DNA of 52,821 bases from Methanosarcina sp. (GTDB taxonomy: Archaea; Halobacteriota; Methanosarcinia; Methanosarcinales; Methanosarcinaceae), in contig PLUB01000086.1 of NCBI GenBank assembly GCA_003164755.1, positions 1-52,821 of the forward strand. Direction: 5' to 3'. Shown in pieces: positions 1 to 8,671 of the stretch. Under the pieces are notes generated by a model. It was not told the DNA's origin and made no database searches. It worked only from the letters and a program-made list of their open reading frames with translations. A program made the position numbers and the translations under genes. The stretch's first letter is position 1. The number at the start of each line of letters is the position of its first letter.

Positions 1-262
1 AACTGAAAAATGAGAAGAACTTGTTTAAAAATGTTGAAATTAGACAAACCAGGTATCTGAAGAATATTATTGAATAAGATCATCGATCTATAAAGCGGAT
101 AATTGTTCCAATGCTAGGTTTTCAGTTTTTCACTCTGCTAATAAGACTTTAAAGGGAATTAAAGCCATGAATATGGTTAAAAAAAGACAAGTCAATAATC
201 TAAATCACTCTGTTTTTAATGAAGTCAAATGTATTAATCAATTGTTTGGTATTATTTTATAA
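1..262 (+). pseudogene. IS6-family transposase, C-terminal remnant
   Basis: The forward strand reads as the end of an IS6-type DDE transposase when frames are joined. The first frame gives NVEIRQTRYLKNIIEQDH, then MLGF. A second frame gives SANKTLKGIKAMNMVKK and ends CINQLFGII before TAA at 260-262. The spacing matches the tail of archaeal IS6/IS240 transposases. Frame changes and stops show that it is inactive. Its 5' part lies outside the window. An IS6-like terminal repeat follows at 332-347, which supports the identification. Confidence 0.7.
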
Positions 263-331
263 TGTTGGTATATTTCCCTCGGATCTTTTGACTTTTTTTT
301 GTACTCATATATTTACATGCTTATTCTGAAG

Positions 332-347
332 TTTTTGCAACGGAACC
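332..347 (+). repeat. IS6-type right terminal inverted repeat
   Basis: TTTTTGCAACGGAACC is the reverse complement of GGTTCCGTTGCAAAAA, which occurs at 52532. It is close to the usual IS6/IS26 end (GGxxxTGTTGCAAA). It sits just past the transposase remnant, as the right end of that element should. Confidence 0.7.
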
Positions 348-417
348 CACACAAGCATATCTCAGCAGACCGAAGTTTAAAGGTGGATTTTAGATATGCC
401 TTATTCCAGGATCCCGG

Positions 418-632
418 ATGGAATACACCTACACCTGTTCCAACTGCCATTTAGTTTGTCATCCTGGCAAGGAAGTTCGAAAAGCAAGTATAAGATGCTC
501 ATAGAAAGCGGAGTGATTCTACAGGAACCTGATGGAACCCGTAGGGTCGTATCTCCGGAAGAAGCAAAAGAGTATGTCAAATCCATGCCTCTGGAAAGAA
601 GAAAATTATATGAATCTATTCCAGAGGAATAA
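418..632 (+). pseudogene. Small Cys-rich conserved protein, frameshifted
   Basis: An ATG at 418 opens a frame MEYTYTCSNCHLVCHPGKEV, with a CxxC and a third Cys like a zinc ribbon, and it stops at 502. A neighbouring frame continues as YKMLIESGVILQEPDGTRR and ends KLYESIPEE at 630-632. Joining the two near 488, as if one base were lost, gives a plausible protein of about 71 residues (...VRKA-x-YKMLIESG...). The 78-codon frame that starts at 396 has a GGTGG Shine-Dalgarno but an implausible N-terminus before the junction. I read this as a frameshifted gene. The function is not recognised. Confidence 0.5.
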
Positions 633-691
633 CCAGTCTATAAATGGAAAACTATTTCACATAGTAAAAAAATAAAACATTTCTTATTCTT

Positions 692-847
692 TTATTTGTC
701 CTGAAGTCGATAGAATCTTTTCATCTGCCCTTTTGAAGAAACGAATTGAATTTTATAATAACCATTGAGCTCATCCCAAAACAATTTTGATTTCCCCATC
801 AATAAGAGTTTCAGAATTGTGTGCAGGCTGTCGTTGAATTGATGCAT
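692..847 (-). CDS. Possible small protein (51 aa), unknown
   Basis: The reverse strand has an ATG-to-TAA frame, MHQFNDSLHTILKLLLMGKS...FYRLQDK. Its composition is protein-like: mixed charge, with aromatic residues in GYYKIQF. The frame stays open upstream of the ATG (...SRHLCTGFKVKS), so this may be the 3' end of a decayed longer gene. There is no clear ribosome site. It lies between the IS6 relic and cdc6. Function unknown and coding status doubtful. Confidence 0.3.
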   Translation of the reverse strand: MHQFNDSLHTILKLLLMGKSKLFWDELNGYYKIQFVSSKGQMKRFYRLQDK

Positions 848-1136
848 AGATTTTACTTTAAAACCTGTGCATAAGTGACGGGAAACGGAAACTTTATCAG
901 TAAAATATTGACTCTAAATTCTATTTCTATTGTAAAGTGAAATCATGCTGAATCGATCAAAATCTGCAGAAAGATCAAATTAGGACCAGTATCAACCGAT
1001 TTAATATCTTAGCGTATTATTTTTCTCCGTTTCGCGACGTGAGCCCTTATTACCTGAATTTCAGAAAATTTCCGATTACAAAGTTATTAATAATTACAAC
1101 GGCAATTACTAATAAAGTAAAATTTCCGGTGTAAAT

Positions 1137-2390
1137 ATGGTAGTCGAAGATATATTCCCAAAGTTGTGTGCAAAACCAACCGTATTCAAAAATACGGAAA
1201 TTTTAAGGAAAGGTCATCATCCTTGTTCTTTACAAGAAGTACTTCATAGAGATGGGGTTATAATCCAATATTCAACTTTTTTGAAAGATGCCATGTTTGG
1301 AATAGTGCCGGATAATATCTTAATATATGGCACATTTGGTGTCGGTAAAACGATGTTAACAAAATTAATTACATCAGAACTTGTTCATGCTGTAAATCAA
1401 GCAGGGCGTAAAATAATTGTAATTTATATTTATTGTGGGACGATGAATGCATTAAGTCCAATTATGCGATATATCAACCAAACTCTTTTTGAAAGTATCC
1501 CTAATCTCACAAAAAAAGTCATGGGAGGTTCTAATGCGAAGAATTTTGAGTATTTTTTTGAACTTGTTAATCAGTCAGATGTACCTATAGTGATTATTTT
1601 TGATGAAATAGATAAATTGAAAGACCCTAATGTAATCAATGAGTTTTCTAGAATTAAAGAATGTGGATTTACAAAGAATAATGTTTGTGTTATAGGAATA
1701 ACAAATGATACCAATTTTTATACGAATTTAGATGGAAGAACTAAAAGCGTCATCGGGCAGCATGAACTATTTATAAAACCTTATAATGCAGAAGAGCTCG
1801 CGGGGATTTTAGAAGCAAGAGCAAAGGTAGCCTTCGTTGATGGTGCATTGGATAGAGTAGTGATTCCGATTTGCAGTGCATTTGGCGCACAAGATAATGG
1901 AGATGCACGTTTAGCTTTAGATTTACTCAGAGTAGCAGGAGAACTCGCAGACGAAAGAGGTAATAGCATAATTGAAGAAATCGATGCTAGAACCGCGAAA
2001 AATCGAATTGAATTAAATCGACAACTTGAAGTTGTGGGAAGTTTACCAACACAAACAAAAGCCGTTCTTTTTGCCAGTGTTTATAAATATGAGCAAGTTG
2101 GGGCTAATGTTGAAGCAACCGATGTTTATACAGCATATTCGCAAATTTGTAAAATCATTAATCTTGATCCGGTAACTCAAAGAAGAGTTAATGATTACCT
2201 TGGAGAGTTAAACGTTTTAGGTATTCTTTCAGTTAATAAAATATCGAGAGGGAGAAAGAGGGGGGTTTACAATGCAGTTAAACCACTGGTTGGGGTATAT
2301 CCGGTAGAAGATATAATTCTTCGAGATTTCAGATTTGAAGGATTAAAAAACGTAATGTTGAAGTCCAATGTACCCGATTTTGAACTTTGA
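1137..2390 (+). CDS. cdc6: Orc1/Cdc6 replication initiator (divergent)
   Basis: A 417-residue Orc1/Cdc6-type AAA+ initiator. In archaea these proteins bind origin recognition boxes as ATP-bound monomers and load the MCM helicase. Visible motifs are Walker A GTFGVGKT (about residues 65-72), Walker B IVIIFDEID (about 151-159), sensor-1 VIGITND, a sensor-2 segment NGDARLALDLLR, and a C-terminal winged helix with DPVTQRRVNDYL. Length fits the family. The N-terminal KPTVFKN and the rest are clearly of this family, but differ from the highly conserved methanogen Orc1 as I remember it. That suggests an accessory or plasmid-type initiator. The start was chosen from length and the N-terminal match. 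The ORB-like repeat array begins about 20 bp after the stop, as expected of an initiator gene beside its own origin. Confidence 0.93.
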   Translation: MVVEDIFPKLCAKPTVFKNTEILRKGHHPCSLQEVLHRDGVIIQYSTFLKDAMFGIVPDNILIYGTFGVGKTMLTKLITSELVHAVNQAGRKIIVIYIYCGTMNALSPIMRYINQTLFESIPNLTKKVMGGSNAKNFEYFFELVNQSDVPIVIIFDEIDKLKDPNVINEFSRIKECGFTKNNVCVIGITNDTNFYTNLDGRTKSVIGQHELFIKPYNAEELAGILEARAKVAFVDGALDRVVIPICSAFGAQDNGDARLALDLLRVAGELADERGNSIIEEIDARTAKNRIELNRQLEVVGSLPTQTKAVLFASVYKYEQVGANVEATDVYTAYSQICKIINLDPVTQRRVNDYLGELNVLGILSVNKISRGRKRGVYNAVKPLVGVYPVEDIILRDFRFEGLKNVMLKSNVPDFEL

Positions 2391-2400
2391 ACAGGGATGT

Positions 2401-3133
2401 ATACCTATGATATTTCCACTGTAATTCCAGCATCAGGAGCTGGGAGAAGAAAGAGATATACAAATACACTCTTCGTCAATGTATTTTTTCCGGAAGGGGG
2501 AGAAAAGAGATATACCTATGATATTTCCACTGTAACTTTGAGAGCATAAGAATAGAAATATAGATATGATATTTCCACTGTAATTACAGCATCAGGAGCT
2601 GGGAGAAGAAAGAGATATACAAATACACTCTTCATCAATGTATTTTTTTTGGAAGGGAGAGAAAAGAGATATACCTATGATATTTCCACTGTAACTTTGA
2701 GAGCATAAGAATAGAAATATATATATGATATTTCCACTGTAATTCCAGCATCAGGAGCTGGGAGAAGAAAGAGATATACAAATACACTCTTCATCAATGT
2801 ATTTTTTTCGGAAAGGAGAGAAAAGAGATATACCTATGATATTTCCGCTGTAACTTTGAGAGCATAAGAATAGAAAAATAGAAATATATATATGATATTT
2901 CCACTGTAATTACAGCATCAGGAGCTGGGAGAAGAAAGAGATATACAAATACACTCTTCATCAATGTATTTTTTTTGGAAGGGAGAGAAAAGAGATATAC
3001 CTATGATATTTCCGCTGTAACTTCGAGAGCATAATAATAGGAAAATAGAAATATATATATGATATTTCCACTGTAATTTAAGCATTAAGAGTGGGGAGAA
3101 GAAAGAGATATACCTGTGATATTTCTGCTGTAA
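2401..3133. repeat. Tandem array of ten ORB-like boxes (candidate origin)
   Basis: GATATTTCCACTGTAA or a near match starts at 2409, 2520, 2568, 2679, 2727, 2838, 2894, 3005, 3061 and 3118, always in the same orientation. Two boxes sit in each 159-167 bp composite unit, repeated about four times; alternate boxes are preceded by ATATACCT or ATATATAT. On the other strand the core is TTACAGTGGAAATATC. Its CAGTGGAAA matches the central part of archaeal ORB/mini-ORB sites. Copies at 2838 and 3005 have CAGCGGAAA and the copy at 3118 has CAGCAGAAA. The array directly follows cdc6. Its function as an origin is inferred from location and core match. Confidence 0.8.
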
Positions 3134-3342
3134 CAACAAAATAGGAAAAGTGGGGGAAAAAACTTAGTATCGTGTCAATTGATTTTATACGATACTTTGC
3201 TATTGAGCTAGTATCATTACTTTAGTTTAGTTAGTTATATATATTTATAATTCTATAATCAAACAACATGATATTCATATCATAAACTATGAAGTTCATC
3301 TTTTAGAGCTCCTTCAGTCCTCTCCCCCTCATAATGCTGGAA
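3134..3342. other. AT-rich segment between inverted ORB boxes (possible DUE)
   Basis: Between the last direct box and the inverted box lies an AT-rich stretch containing TTAGTTATATATATTTATAA. It has a G-run (GTGGGGG near 3151), a 7-bp inverted repeat GTATCGT/ACGATAC (3167-3173 and 3189-3195), and a palindrome ATGATATTCATATCAT at 3268-3283. Archaeal origins often have an unwinding element flanked by oppositely oriented ORBs, which is the arrangement here. No gene was seen. Confidence 0.6.
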
Positions 3343-3370
3343 TTACAGTGGAAATATCATAGGTATATAT
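3343..3370 (-). repeat. Inverted ORB-like box
   Basis: TTACAGTGGAAATATC at 3343-3358, followed by ATAGGTATATA, is the exact reverse complement of the repeat core in the 2401-3133 array. It is the only copy found in the opposite orientation and closes the far side of the AT-rich segment. Confidence 0.85.
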
Positions 3371-3738
3371 CCCTTTATCAACAATCTCCACATGCTTTCA
3401 TTGGTATTTGTTTCAATTGGAAATTATGGAACTTATGTAATTCATGAAACCAAGCGATTTCTATAAGGATATCAGCTCATAGCCATTAATTATTGAAAAT
3501 CACTATCCGATATTTGTTTATCAATATTTTCTAAAAAATGAGGAGAAGCCCGTTTTCCAGATCAAAGAAACTAACATAAAAAATAACAGTTTTTGTTCTG
3601 TTCAAATTTCAGATTCTTTAAATACATTTTTTACTTCCTTAAAACTCATATTTTCAGGGAGCACACTATATGCAAATATAAAGTGATTATATTATAGCAA
3701 ATTATAAATTCTCTCAAATGATGAAATAGGTATTCAAA
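3371..3738. other. Intergenic, nothing recognised
   Basis: AT-rich sequence between the inverted origin box and the 3' end of the convergent glycosyltransferase gene. No convincing frame, repeat or hairpin was seen. Confidence 0.5.
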
Positions 3739-4656
3739 TCAATTGAAATATAATTCTATTAATTTTTGTGCTATTTTTTTAGATTCATGGACATTTTCAA
3801 TATACTTTTGCCCCTTGCTTCCAAGTTCTAATCTTAATTCTTTATTCTCAATTAGTTTTATTAAATTGTCGCACACTAATTCTGGCTTGGTATTCAATAT
3901 TGGTAGGTTTTTATATTTTTCTGCTAAATCCTCTCTTATGTAACACAAAACTGGCTTTCTCATGCACATAGCTTCAAGTGAAAACATTCCATACCATCCT
4001 AGAATAAATTGATCTACTATAACATCGGATAATTTTATTTGTTTTAAAACTTCTTCATGAGATACATTTTCTAGCAGGATAAATTCAATATCATACCCAT
4101 ATTTTTTTAATCTATCAATTGCTTGTATCACATACTCAGTACCTTTCGTTTTTCTTGAACTGGGCGCATGTAGAATTCTCAATTTGCTATTTTGAGGAAT
4201 AGGATCAATAAGCTCCCATTCCTTTGCATCTACCGGATTTGGTAACCAAATTCCATCAGGAGCCCATTCAAGAAGATCTGGAGTTGAAACAAGAATATTA
4301 TCTGCAAACTTGGAATAAATATATTCTTCACCCTTAAATCGAAGCTCAGATCCATGGTGATGTATAATTAATTTTTTCCCAAATTTTTTCCATAAAATTG
4401 AGTCTATGCCTTTTGGAAGAAGAGTTCCACCGTGAAAATGATATACATCATACCTACTAACAAATTTAGAAAAAATGACTAATTTTTTTATGCAATTATA
4501 GGGGAATTTGGAGTTTATTGGATAACAAAAGTCTGTTTCATATCCAAAGGGATGTTTTTGATATGAAAGCACATCACTTTCATATCCTAGTTCCCTTTGA
4601 GCTGTGGCTATTTTTTGAGGTACTCCTGCCACATCTCCTATATGTAATATTTTCAC
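3739..4656 (-). CDS. GT4-type glycosyltransferase
   Basis: A GT-B fold glycosyltransferase of about 305 residues, probably transferring a sugar from a nucleotide-sugar donor to a surface glycan or glycoprotein. The N-terminal Rossmann half starts KILHIGDVAGVPQKIA. The middle has YHFHGG and IIHHHGSEL, typical of GT4-like enzymes. The C-terminal half has LRILHAPSSRKTKGTEYVI, then a donor-site segment MFSLEAMCMRKPVLCYI. The frame opens at a TTG (4671), but a GTG at 4656 gives MKILHIGDVAG, the usual family start, with GGATG a few bases upstream, so 4656 is preferred. No sugar-pathway genes flank it. It stands alone beside the candidate origin. Confidence 0.85.
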   Translation of the reverse strand: MKILHIGDVAGVPQKIATAQRELGYESDVLSYQKHPFGYETDFCYPINSKFPYNCIKKLVIFSKFVSRYDVYHFHGGTLLPKGIDSILWKKFGKKLIIHHHGSELRFKGEEYIYSKFADNILVSTPDLLEWAPDGIWLPNPVDAKEWELIDPIPQNSKLRILHAPSSRKTKGTEYVIQAIDRLKKYGYDIEFILLENVSHEEVLKQIKLSDVIVDQFILGWYGMFSLEAMCMRKPVLCYIREDLAEKYKNLPILNTKPELVCDNLIKLIENKELRLELGSKGQKYIENVHESKKIAQKLIELYFN

Positions 4657-4734
4657 AATAAATTCATCCAAAAAATTAATTTAATCTTAGAGGTGATGCC
4701 ATATATTGTCAATATTAAATTTTAGTTTATGTTG

Positions 4735-5167
4735 GTGATCAAAGTTAAAGCTTTCCAACACAAACTTTCCAAAGCTATGGTTGAAAACACTAAAGATGAC
4801 TGTATCATAGTAGGTGACCTTAGTGTGCAACAAATGGCTCAACCTTAAGTAAAAGATGGTAAAAAGGAAAGGAGGACCAAAAAATAAAGATCAAAATCGT
4901 TTTACTTAGGGTCTAGGAAACTTAGGTAGATTTGTTCAATTCTTGACCTATAAAGCAAAACCTGTAGGGGAAAATGTAATAAGAATTGACGAAAAACATA
5001 CAATTAAGAAATGTTGCTATTGTGGAAAATCTCATGATATGTCTTCTTGGAATCGTGTTATGATTTGTGATTGCGGGAATAACATTGATAGGGATCTAAA
5101 TAGTTCTATCGATATTATGTTTCCTATCACAAAATGTCTTCTGGACGAGCTATCAACAACTTATTAA
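4735..5167 (+). pseudogene. TnpB (IS200/605 type) remnant, second subtype
   Basis: A decayed RNA-guided nuclease-like TnpB gene. The first part reads KVKAFQHKLSKAMVENTKDD then IIVGDLSVQQMAQ and stops at TAA. After a broken stretch, the frame from 4943 reads TYKAKPVGENVIRIDE followed by the zinc ribbon CCYCGK...CDCGN and IDRDLNSS, with the RuvC-III aspartate. The 5' two thirds are missing and several stops are present. It differs from the four TnpB relics elsewhere in the window, whose ribbons read CYFCGY/CPDCKKKH. Confidence 0.75.
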
Positions 5168-5216
5168 TAATCTTCAACAATAAAGAATTCCCGATGGATC
5201 TTAAATTTGAGGACGG

Positions 5217-5405
5217 ATGAAGGAATTACTTGATGAAAGTCCCTTCCTCAGAGGGTATCAACCCGACAGGGAGGAATATTACATGACTAAAATTAGTAAG
5301 AGTTTTCGTGAGTTAATTAATGCTAAAGAATTTAAATTTTCAGATGCACAAATTATAGAGGTTTATCTAAATTCTTTTTCGTTTATCTTGTTTATTAATT
5401 GCTAA
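5217..5405 (+). CDS. Unknown small frame after TnpB relic
   Basis: An open frame of 62 codons starting MKELLDESPFLRGYQPDR. It has mixed charge until residue 45, then becomes hydrophobic (SFSFILFINC), which looks like a frame that has run out of real sequence. It lies 50 bp after the TnpB relic and may be read-through of decayed element DNA, or the head of a frameshifted gene. Not recognised. Confidence 0.25.
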   Translation: MKELLDESPFLRGYQPDREEYYMTKISKSFRELINAKEFKFSDAQIIEVYLNSFSFILFINC

Positions 5406-5636
5406 GAGAATTAATGGTATGCTGATGTCTAAAAATAGTAAAAAATTTTAGATTCATAGTCATCAATTCAAGACAGTTTATCTGGACTTTCTTCTCATTG
5501 TCGCGAAAAGATGGCTATGACACTTTTTTATTTTCGAAGATGATTATGATGCTATTTTGTTTCAGATTAATTTTTCTGCTCCAGGTGAGTTATTGATAGT
5601 TATTGATATCAACAACCGAATAGTGGAACCCTAATA

Positions 5637-5729
5637 TTAGAACCAGCCCCAGCCGCCGCAGCAGCCATCGTCGCCGCCGCATGGGCTCCAGGCACCATAA
5701 AGAAATCCAGGACCGTAGTATGGAAACAT
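5637..5729 (-). CDS. Gly/Trp/Cys-rich micro-peptide, copy 1 (30 aa)
   Basis: A 30-codon gene on the reverse strand: MFPYYGPGFLYGAW, then SPCGGDDGCCGG, ending WGWF. GGAGGTAA lies 5 bases upstream of the ATG (reverse complement of 5735-5742), a near-perfect archaeal ribosome site. There is no signal peptide. The gene and its flanks are repeated at 5828-5926, and the C-terminal GGWGWF and the stop context TTCTAATATTAG are conserved between the copies. Conservation of the ribosome site and both protein ends, with an indel-containing middle, suggests real translation. Function unknown. Confidence 0.65.
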   Translation of the reverse strand: MFPYYGPGFLYGAWSPCGGDDGCCGGWGWF

Positions 5730-5827
5730 TTTTTTTACCTCCAATGGTTTTTATATTCTTTTTGCATGTTAGAGAAAGTAAATTTGTTAAACGATATCAA
5801 CTACAACCGAATAGTAGAACCCTAATA

Positions 5828-5926
5828 TTAGAACCAGCCCCAGCCACCATAGCAGCCACAGCATCCCCAGCCTGCGTAGCCCCCATAGCCACCTAAAAAG
5901 TACGCAGGACCGCCGTATCCCAACAT
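5828..5926 (-). CDS. Gly/Tyr/Cys-rich micro-peptide, copy 2 (32 aa)
   Basis: A 32-codon paralogue of the peptide gene at 5637: MLGYGGPAYFLGGYGGYAGW, then GCCGCYGGWGWF. GGAGGTAA precedes the ATG at the same spacing. The two genes are tandem, about 100 bp apart, in the same direction. Almost every residue is Gly, Tyr, Trp, Cys, Phe, Ala or Leu. The peptide could be a membrane-interacting, metal-binding or structural micro-peptide, but nothing here decides between these. The composition recalls the GYG repeats of the secreted protein at 6964. Confidence 0.7.
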   Translation of the reverse strand: MLGYGGPAYFLGGYGGYAGWGCCGCYGGWGWF

Positions 5927-5929
5927 TAT

Positions 5930-6720
5930 ATTTACCTCCAATGTTTCACTCTATTTTTCTATTTTTTTTGCATGTTATAAAATGTGAATTTTTTAAGATT
6001 ATATTGCATGTAATTCGCGAATAAAACTTTTCATCAACCCCCAATAATCATTCCTTCATAGCAACTTTTGTTAGGAATTATCTAGTTACCTATTTTTGTT
6101 TCGAGAGTAGTTTATTTGATTGCTATAAAGTATTAAATTCAAATATATTCCCAAATAATATAAAACCTCTGGAATATTAGGTCCTTAAGAGTAATAAGCT
6201 TTAAATAAATAAGTAAATCGTCTCTCAATCAAAATTTCGGTGCTGCATCTTGTTGCAAGTGATGGTGTATGCTGGTGCCTCGCTATGGGTGTAAAGGAAT
6301 TACTTCCAACAAAATGGTTATATGTGAATATTAAGCATGGATTGGCTTGTGGACTTGTTCGCAAAAGAACACGGAATGAACCAAGATACCACTTAATCTT
6401 CAGCTGAGTGTTAGTTCACTTATTCTAATTTAGGCAGACTATTATCATAGGAGTTATGCGATTGGGCTGAGAAATCAATAATATTAAATGTTTTACTGTT
6501 AAAAAGTTGATTTGGTAACAATGTCTAAAGTGTTTTGTACTGTAAGTGCGTAAGTCCTACTACTGTAAAAAAAATTAATTGGCTTTATAGTCTTGTTTTT
6601 CAAATACTCTTTAATTTGGGTTTCTTATTTTGTTTGTTGAAACTAAGATCTTATTTACTATATAGTGTTAAAATTTAGTAAAATCAGTCTTAGTATATAC
6701 TATGTCAAACTATAGTAATT
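5930..6720. other. Intergenic with one IS right end
   Basis: No intact gene. At 6330-6418 there is an IS200/605-type right end (annotated separately), and at 6467-6488 a copy of a dispersed repeat (CTGAGAAATCAATA). The rest is AT-rich sequence without recognisable coding. Confidence 0.5.
6330..6418 (+). mobile_element. IS200/605-type right end, orphan
   Basis: GGACTTGTTCGCAAAAGAAC, a GGAATGAACCAAGA block, and CTTCAGCTGAGTGTTAGTTC (6398-6417) match the 3' end found after the TnpB relics at 8208, 16073 (reverse) and 47158 (reverse). No TnpB reading frame is left upstream of this copy. In IS605-group elements this end carries the terminal hairpin and the 3' part of the omega (re)RNA. Confidence 0.65.
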
Positions 6721-6747
6721 AATGTTTCGCCATAGGTTATATTGTTT
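6721..6747 (+). promoter_or_regulatory. Shared upstream element of leader-family genes (copy A)
   Basis: ATGTTTCGCCATA followed by GGTTATATTGTTT, 217 bp before the ATG of the secreted protein at 6964. The same block, in matching orientation and at similar distances, precedes the related genes at 13769, 45456 and 49602. The TATATT part could be a TATA box, which would imply a long 5' UTR. That role is inferred. Confidence 0.6.
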
Positions 6748-6963
6748 AACTAACTATCATATAGTGCGTCTGTTAAAAAACACACTCATCTTCATGTCTG
6801 CCGAGTATCTAACTAAATATATATTTAAGCCGTTTATATCATGTATGTTGCGAATAATTGGTAAGATAATCTTTATGCAGTGAGCCTGTTGATGAGATGT
6901 AAATTATAATAACAACAGTCTTCAAATTGTGTAAATACTATAAATATAAAGGAGTTCAAACAA

Positions 6964-7374
6964 ATGCTTAAACAATCGATTAGTCGAATAAAAAAGGTAC
7001 TGCCTGTTTTGCTGGCCGTCCTTTTTGTAGTGTCTTTGACAGCAGTTTCAGCTAGTGCACATGGTTATTATCGTGCCGGATGTGGATATGGATTGGGTTT
7101 TAACTATCCGTTTGGCGTTTATCCTCCCATAACGTCTGTTGGTGTTTCACCTGTTGCGATGACTGAAGTTGCAGTACCAGCTATGGCTACCGCGGCTGTG
7201 CCTGTTGTAACTATCTCAACTGTAGAGACCTCACCTGTTGTAGTGGCTTCTGGGCCTGGTGTTTTAACAGCACCTCTCGCAATTGGTCTTGGATATGGCT
7301 ATGGTCTTGGATATGGCTATGGTCTTGGATATCCTGGCTTGGGCTGGGGCTACGGCGGACACCACCACCACTAA
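6964..7374 (+). CDS. Secreted Gly/Tyr/His-rich protein (leader family)
   Basis: A 136-residue exported protein. It has a basic start MLKQSISRIKKV, a hydrophobic core LPVLLAVLFVVSLTAV and a likely cleavage after SASA (about residue 32). The mature part has an aromatic segment (GYYRAGCGYGLGF), a Val/Thr/Ala-rich middle, and near the C-terminus three GYGLGYGY-type repeats followed by HHHH, which could bind metal. AAAGGAG lies 9 bases before the ATG. The leader matches those of the proteins or relics at 13769, 21738, 32548, 45456, 49602 and 52266, whose mature parts differ. It stands alone with its own upstream element at 6721. Function unknown; an envelope or matrix peptide is plausible. Confidence 0.85.
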   Translation: MLKQSISRIKKVLPVLLAVLFVVSLTAVSASAHGYYRAGCGYGLGFNYPFGVYPPITSVGVSPVAMTEVAVPAMATAAVPVVTISTVETSPVVVASGPGVLTAPLAIGLGYGYGLGYGYGLGYPGLGWGYGGHHHH

Positions 7375-7946
7375 CAAAAAAAAATAGATATAACTGTGAA
7401 AGATACAGATAAAAACTGTAAAAAAGTGGAAATTATATGTCAAATATAGATAAGAGTCTTACTAGTTATGTTAATATTGCGCTTGATTGTACAAAAAAAT
7501 CGCTAGTGCCTAAAAAATTTAATTGTTGATCACCTAAATAAATTTTGATCTACCATCTTATACTAATGGGAAGCTATACAAGCGGTTATGCTCTTTAATT
7601 AAATTTATATGACACTAACTGATATTTTATCAAGATAAGAGTAAGACTCTTAACTTTATTAAATTAAAATTTTTAAATTATAATCAACTCAGCAATTAAT
7701 CATACTTTTTATTCGTTCACAGAATGTTTTCATTCAATTCTTTGAAAATAATTTTAATTTAGCTGACTGTATATATTTATTTCTGCCCAACTCTGCGAAT
7801 TTTGTAAATAAATCTATTAATTATTTGGGAATGTATTTTTTACTCTTTTCCAGGTCTTTAAGCTAATCAAGATTGTGTTAATAGGGGAATGGCCAATATC
7901 AAATGTGATTGCGATACTTTTTTTCATTTTTTTGTTATTTGATTGA
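7375..7946. other. Intergenic, nothing recognised
   Basis: AT-rich spacer between the secreted protein gene and a TnpB relic. No frame, repeat or hairpin could be supported. Confidence 0.5.
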
Positions 7947-8138
7947 TTGCAGATAATTGGAAGTGGAATTAATGGTAAATTTTTCTGCTATTTTTGTGGC
8001 TACCATAACTCTGAGCTAACACTAAAAGATAGAGAATGGAAATGTCCTGATTGCAAAAAAAAGCATAATAGAGACATTAATGCTGCAATTAAAATCAAAA
8101 AATTCTCTCTCATTGACCAAAATCTCATTGGGATCTGA
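7947..8138 (+). pseudogene. TnpB C-terminal zinc-ribbon remnant
   Basis: The frame reads KFFCYFCGYHNSELTLKDR, then WKCPDCKKKHNRDINAAIK and ends LIDQNLIGI. This is the four-Cys zinc ribbon and last RuvC aspartate (NRDINAA) of an IS200/605 TnpB. The rest of the gene has been deleted, so only the 3' end of the element survives, joined directly to its right end at 8139-8228. It cannot encode a working nuclease. Confidence 0.75.
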
Positions 8139-8228
8139 TACCTGTGGGGGATGAGCTTTGTGACTTGTTCTCAAAAGAGAAAGGAATGAAACAAGAAGCC
8201 ACTTAGTCTTCAGCTGAGTGTTAGTTCA
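8139..8228 (+). mobile_element. IS200/605-type right end (omega-RNA-like region)
   Basis: After the TnpB stop the sequence runs through TTGTGACTTGTTCTCAAAAG to CTTCAGCTGAGTGTTAGTTC (8208-8227). The same block ends the elements at 6418, 16053 (reverse) and 47138 (reverse). In related elements the omega RNA starts inside tnpB and ends with a guide taken from the flank beyond this boundary. Whether anything is transcribed here is unknown. Confidence 0.6.
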
Positions 8229-8671
8229 TTAGTTTAACCATGTAGGTTCTACTTAATCAGAACATTAATTCTAATATTTTAATTTTCAGATTATTTAACC
8301 TTATATAGATAAGCTATGTATAAAAAAGTGGTAAAAAGGTCTAAGTATAGTTAGATATTAGTATCAATACTCAAATATGTATTGTATATTCTATTAGATG
8401 AATATTACATTTTATTAAAATAATTTTTACTCGATAAGTATTTTCAAATTAATATATATAAAATGTATCTTAAGATATTGCTATATATTGAATAATTTGT
8501 GAATCAATAGTGACGTACGTTGTGGGGAGGTTCTAGAGTCTGGGGAAATTTATTCAATCTAGTATGTAAAAACTTTTTTTTGATTTTTTATGCATTTGCT
8601 TTGTGCTAATTTTTGAAATTAGATTTATAATTAACTCACAAGACTAAAATCTCAAAAATAGGGGAATAAAA
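8229..8671. other. Promoter region of protease operon
   Basis: No gene. AT-rich with TATA-like stretches (TTAATATATATAAAATG near 8451), which could serve the protease gene at 8672. No specific operator was recognised. Confidence 0.4.

Noticed and set aside
2401..3133. CRISPR array
   Set aside because: The repeats are 159-167 bp composite units with conserved, not variable, intervening sequence, and no cas genes are present. The ORB-like core fits better.
2918..3139. 73-codon reverse frame through the repeats
   Set aside because: It consists of the origin repeats read as codons (YISFFSPLL-type repeats) and has no ribosome site.
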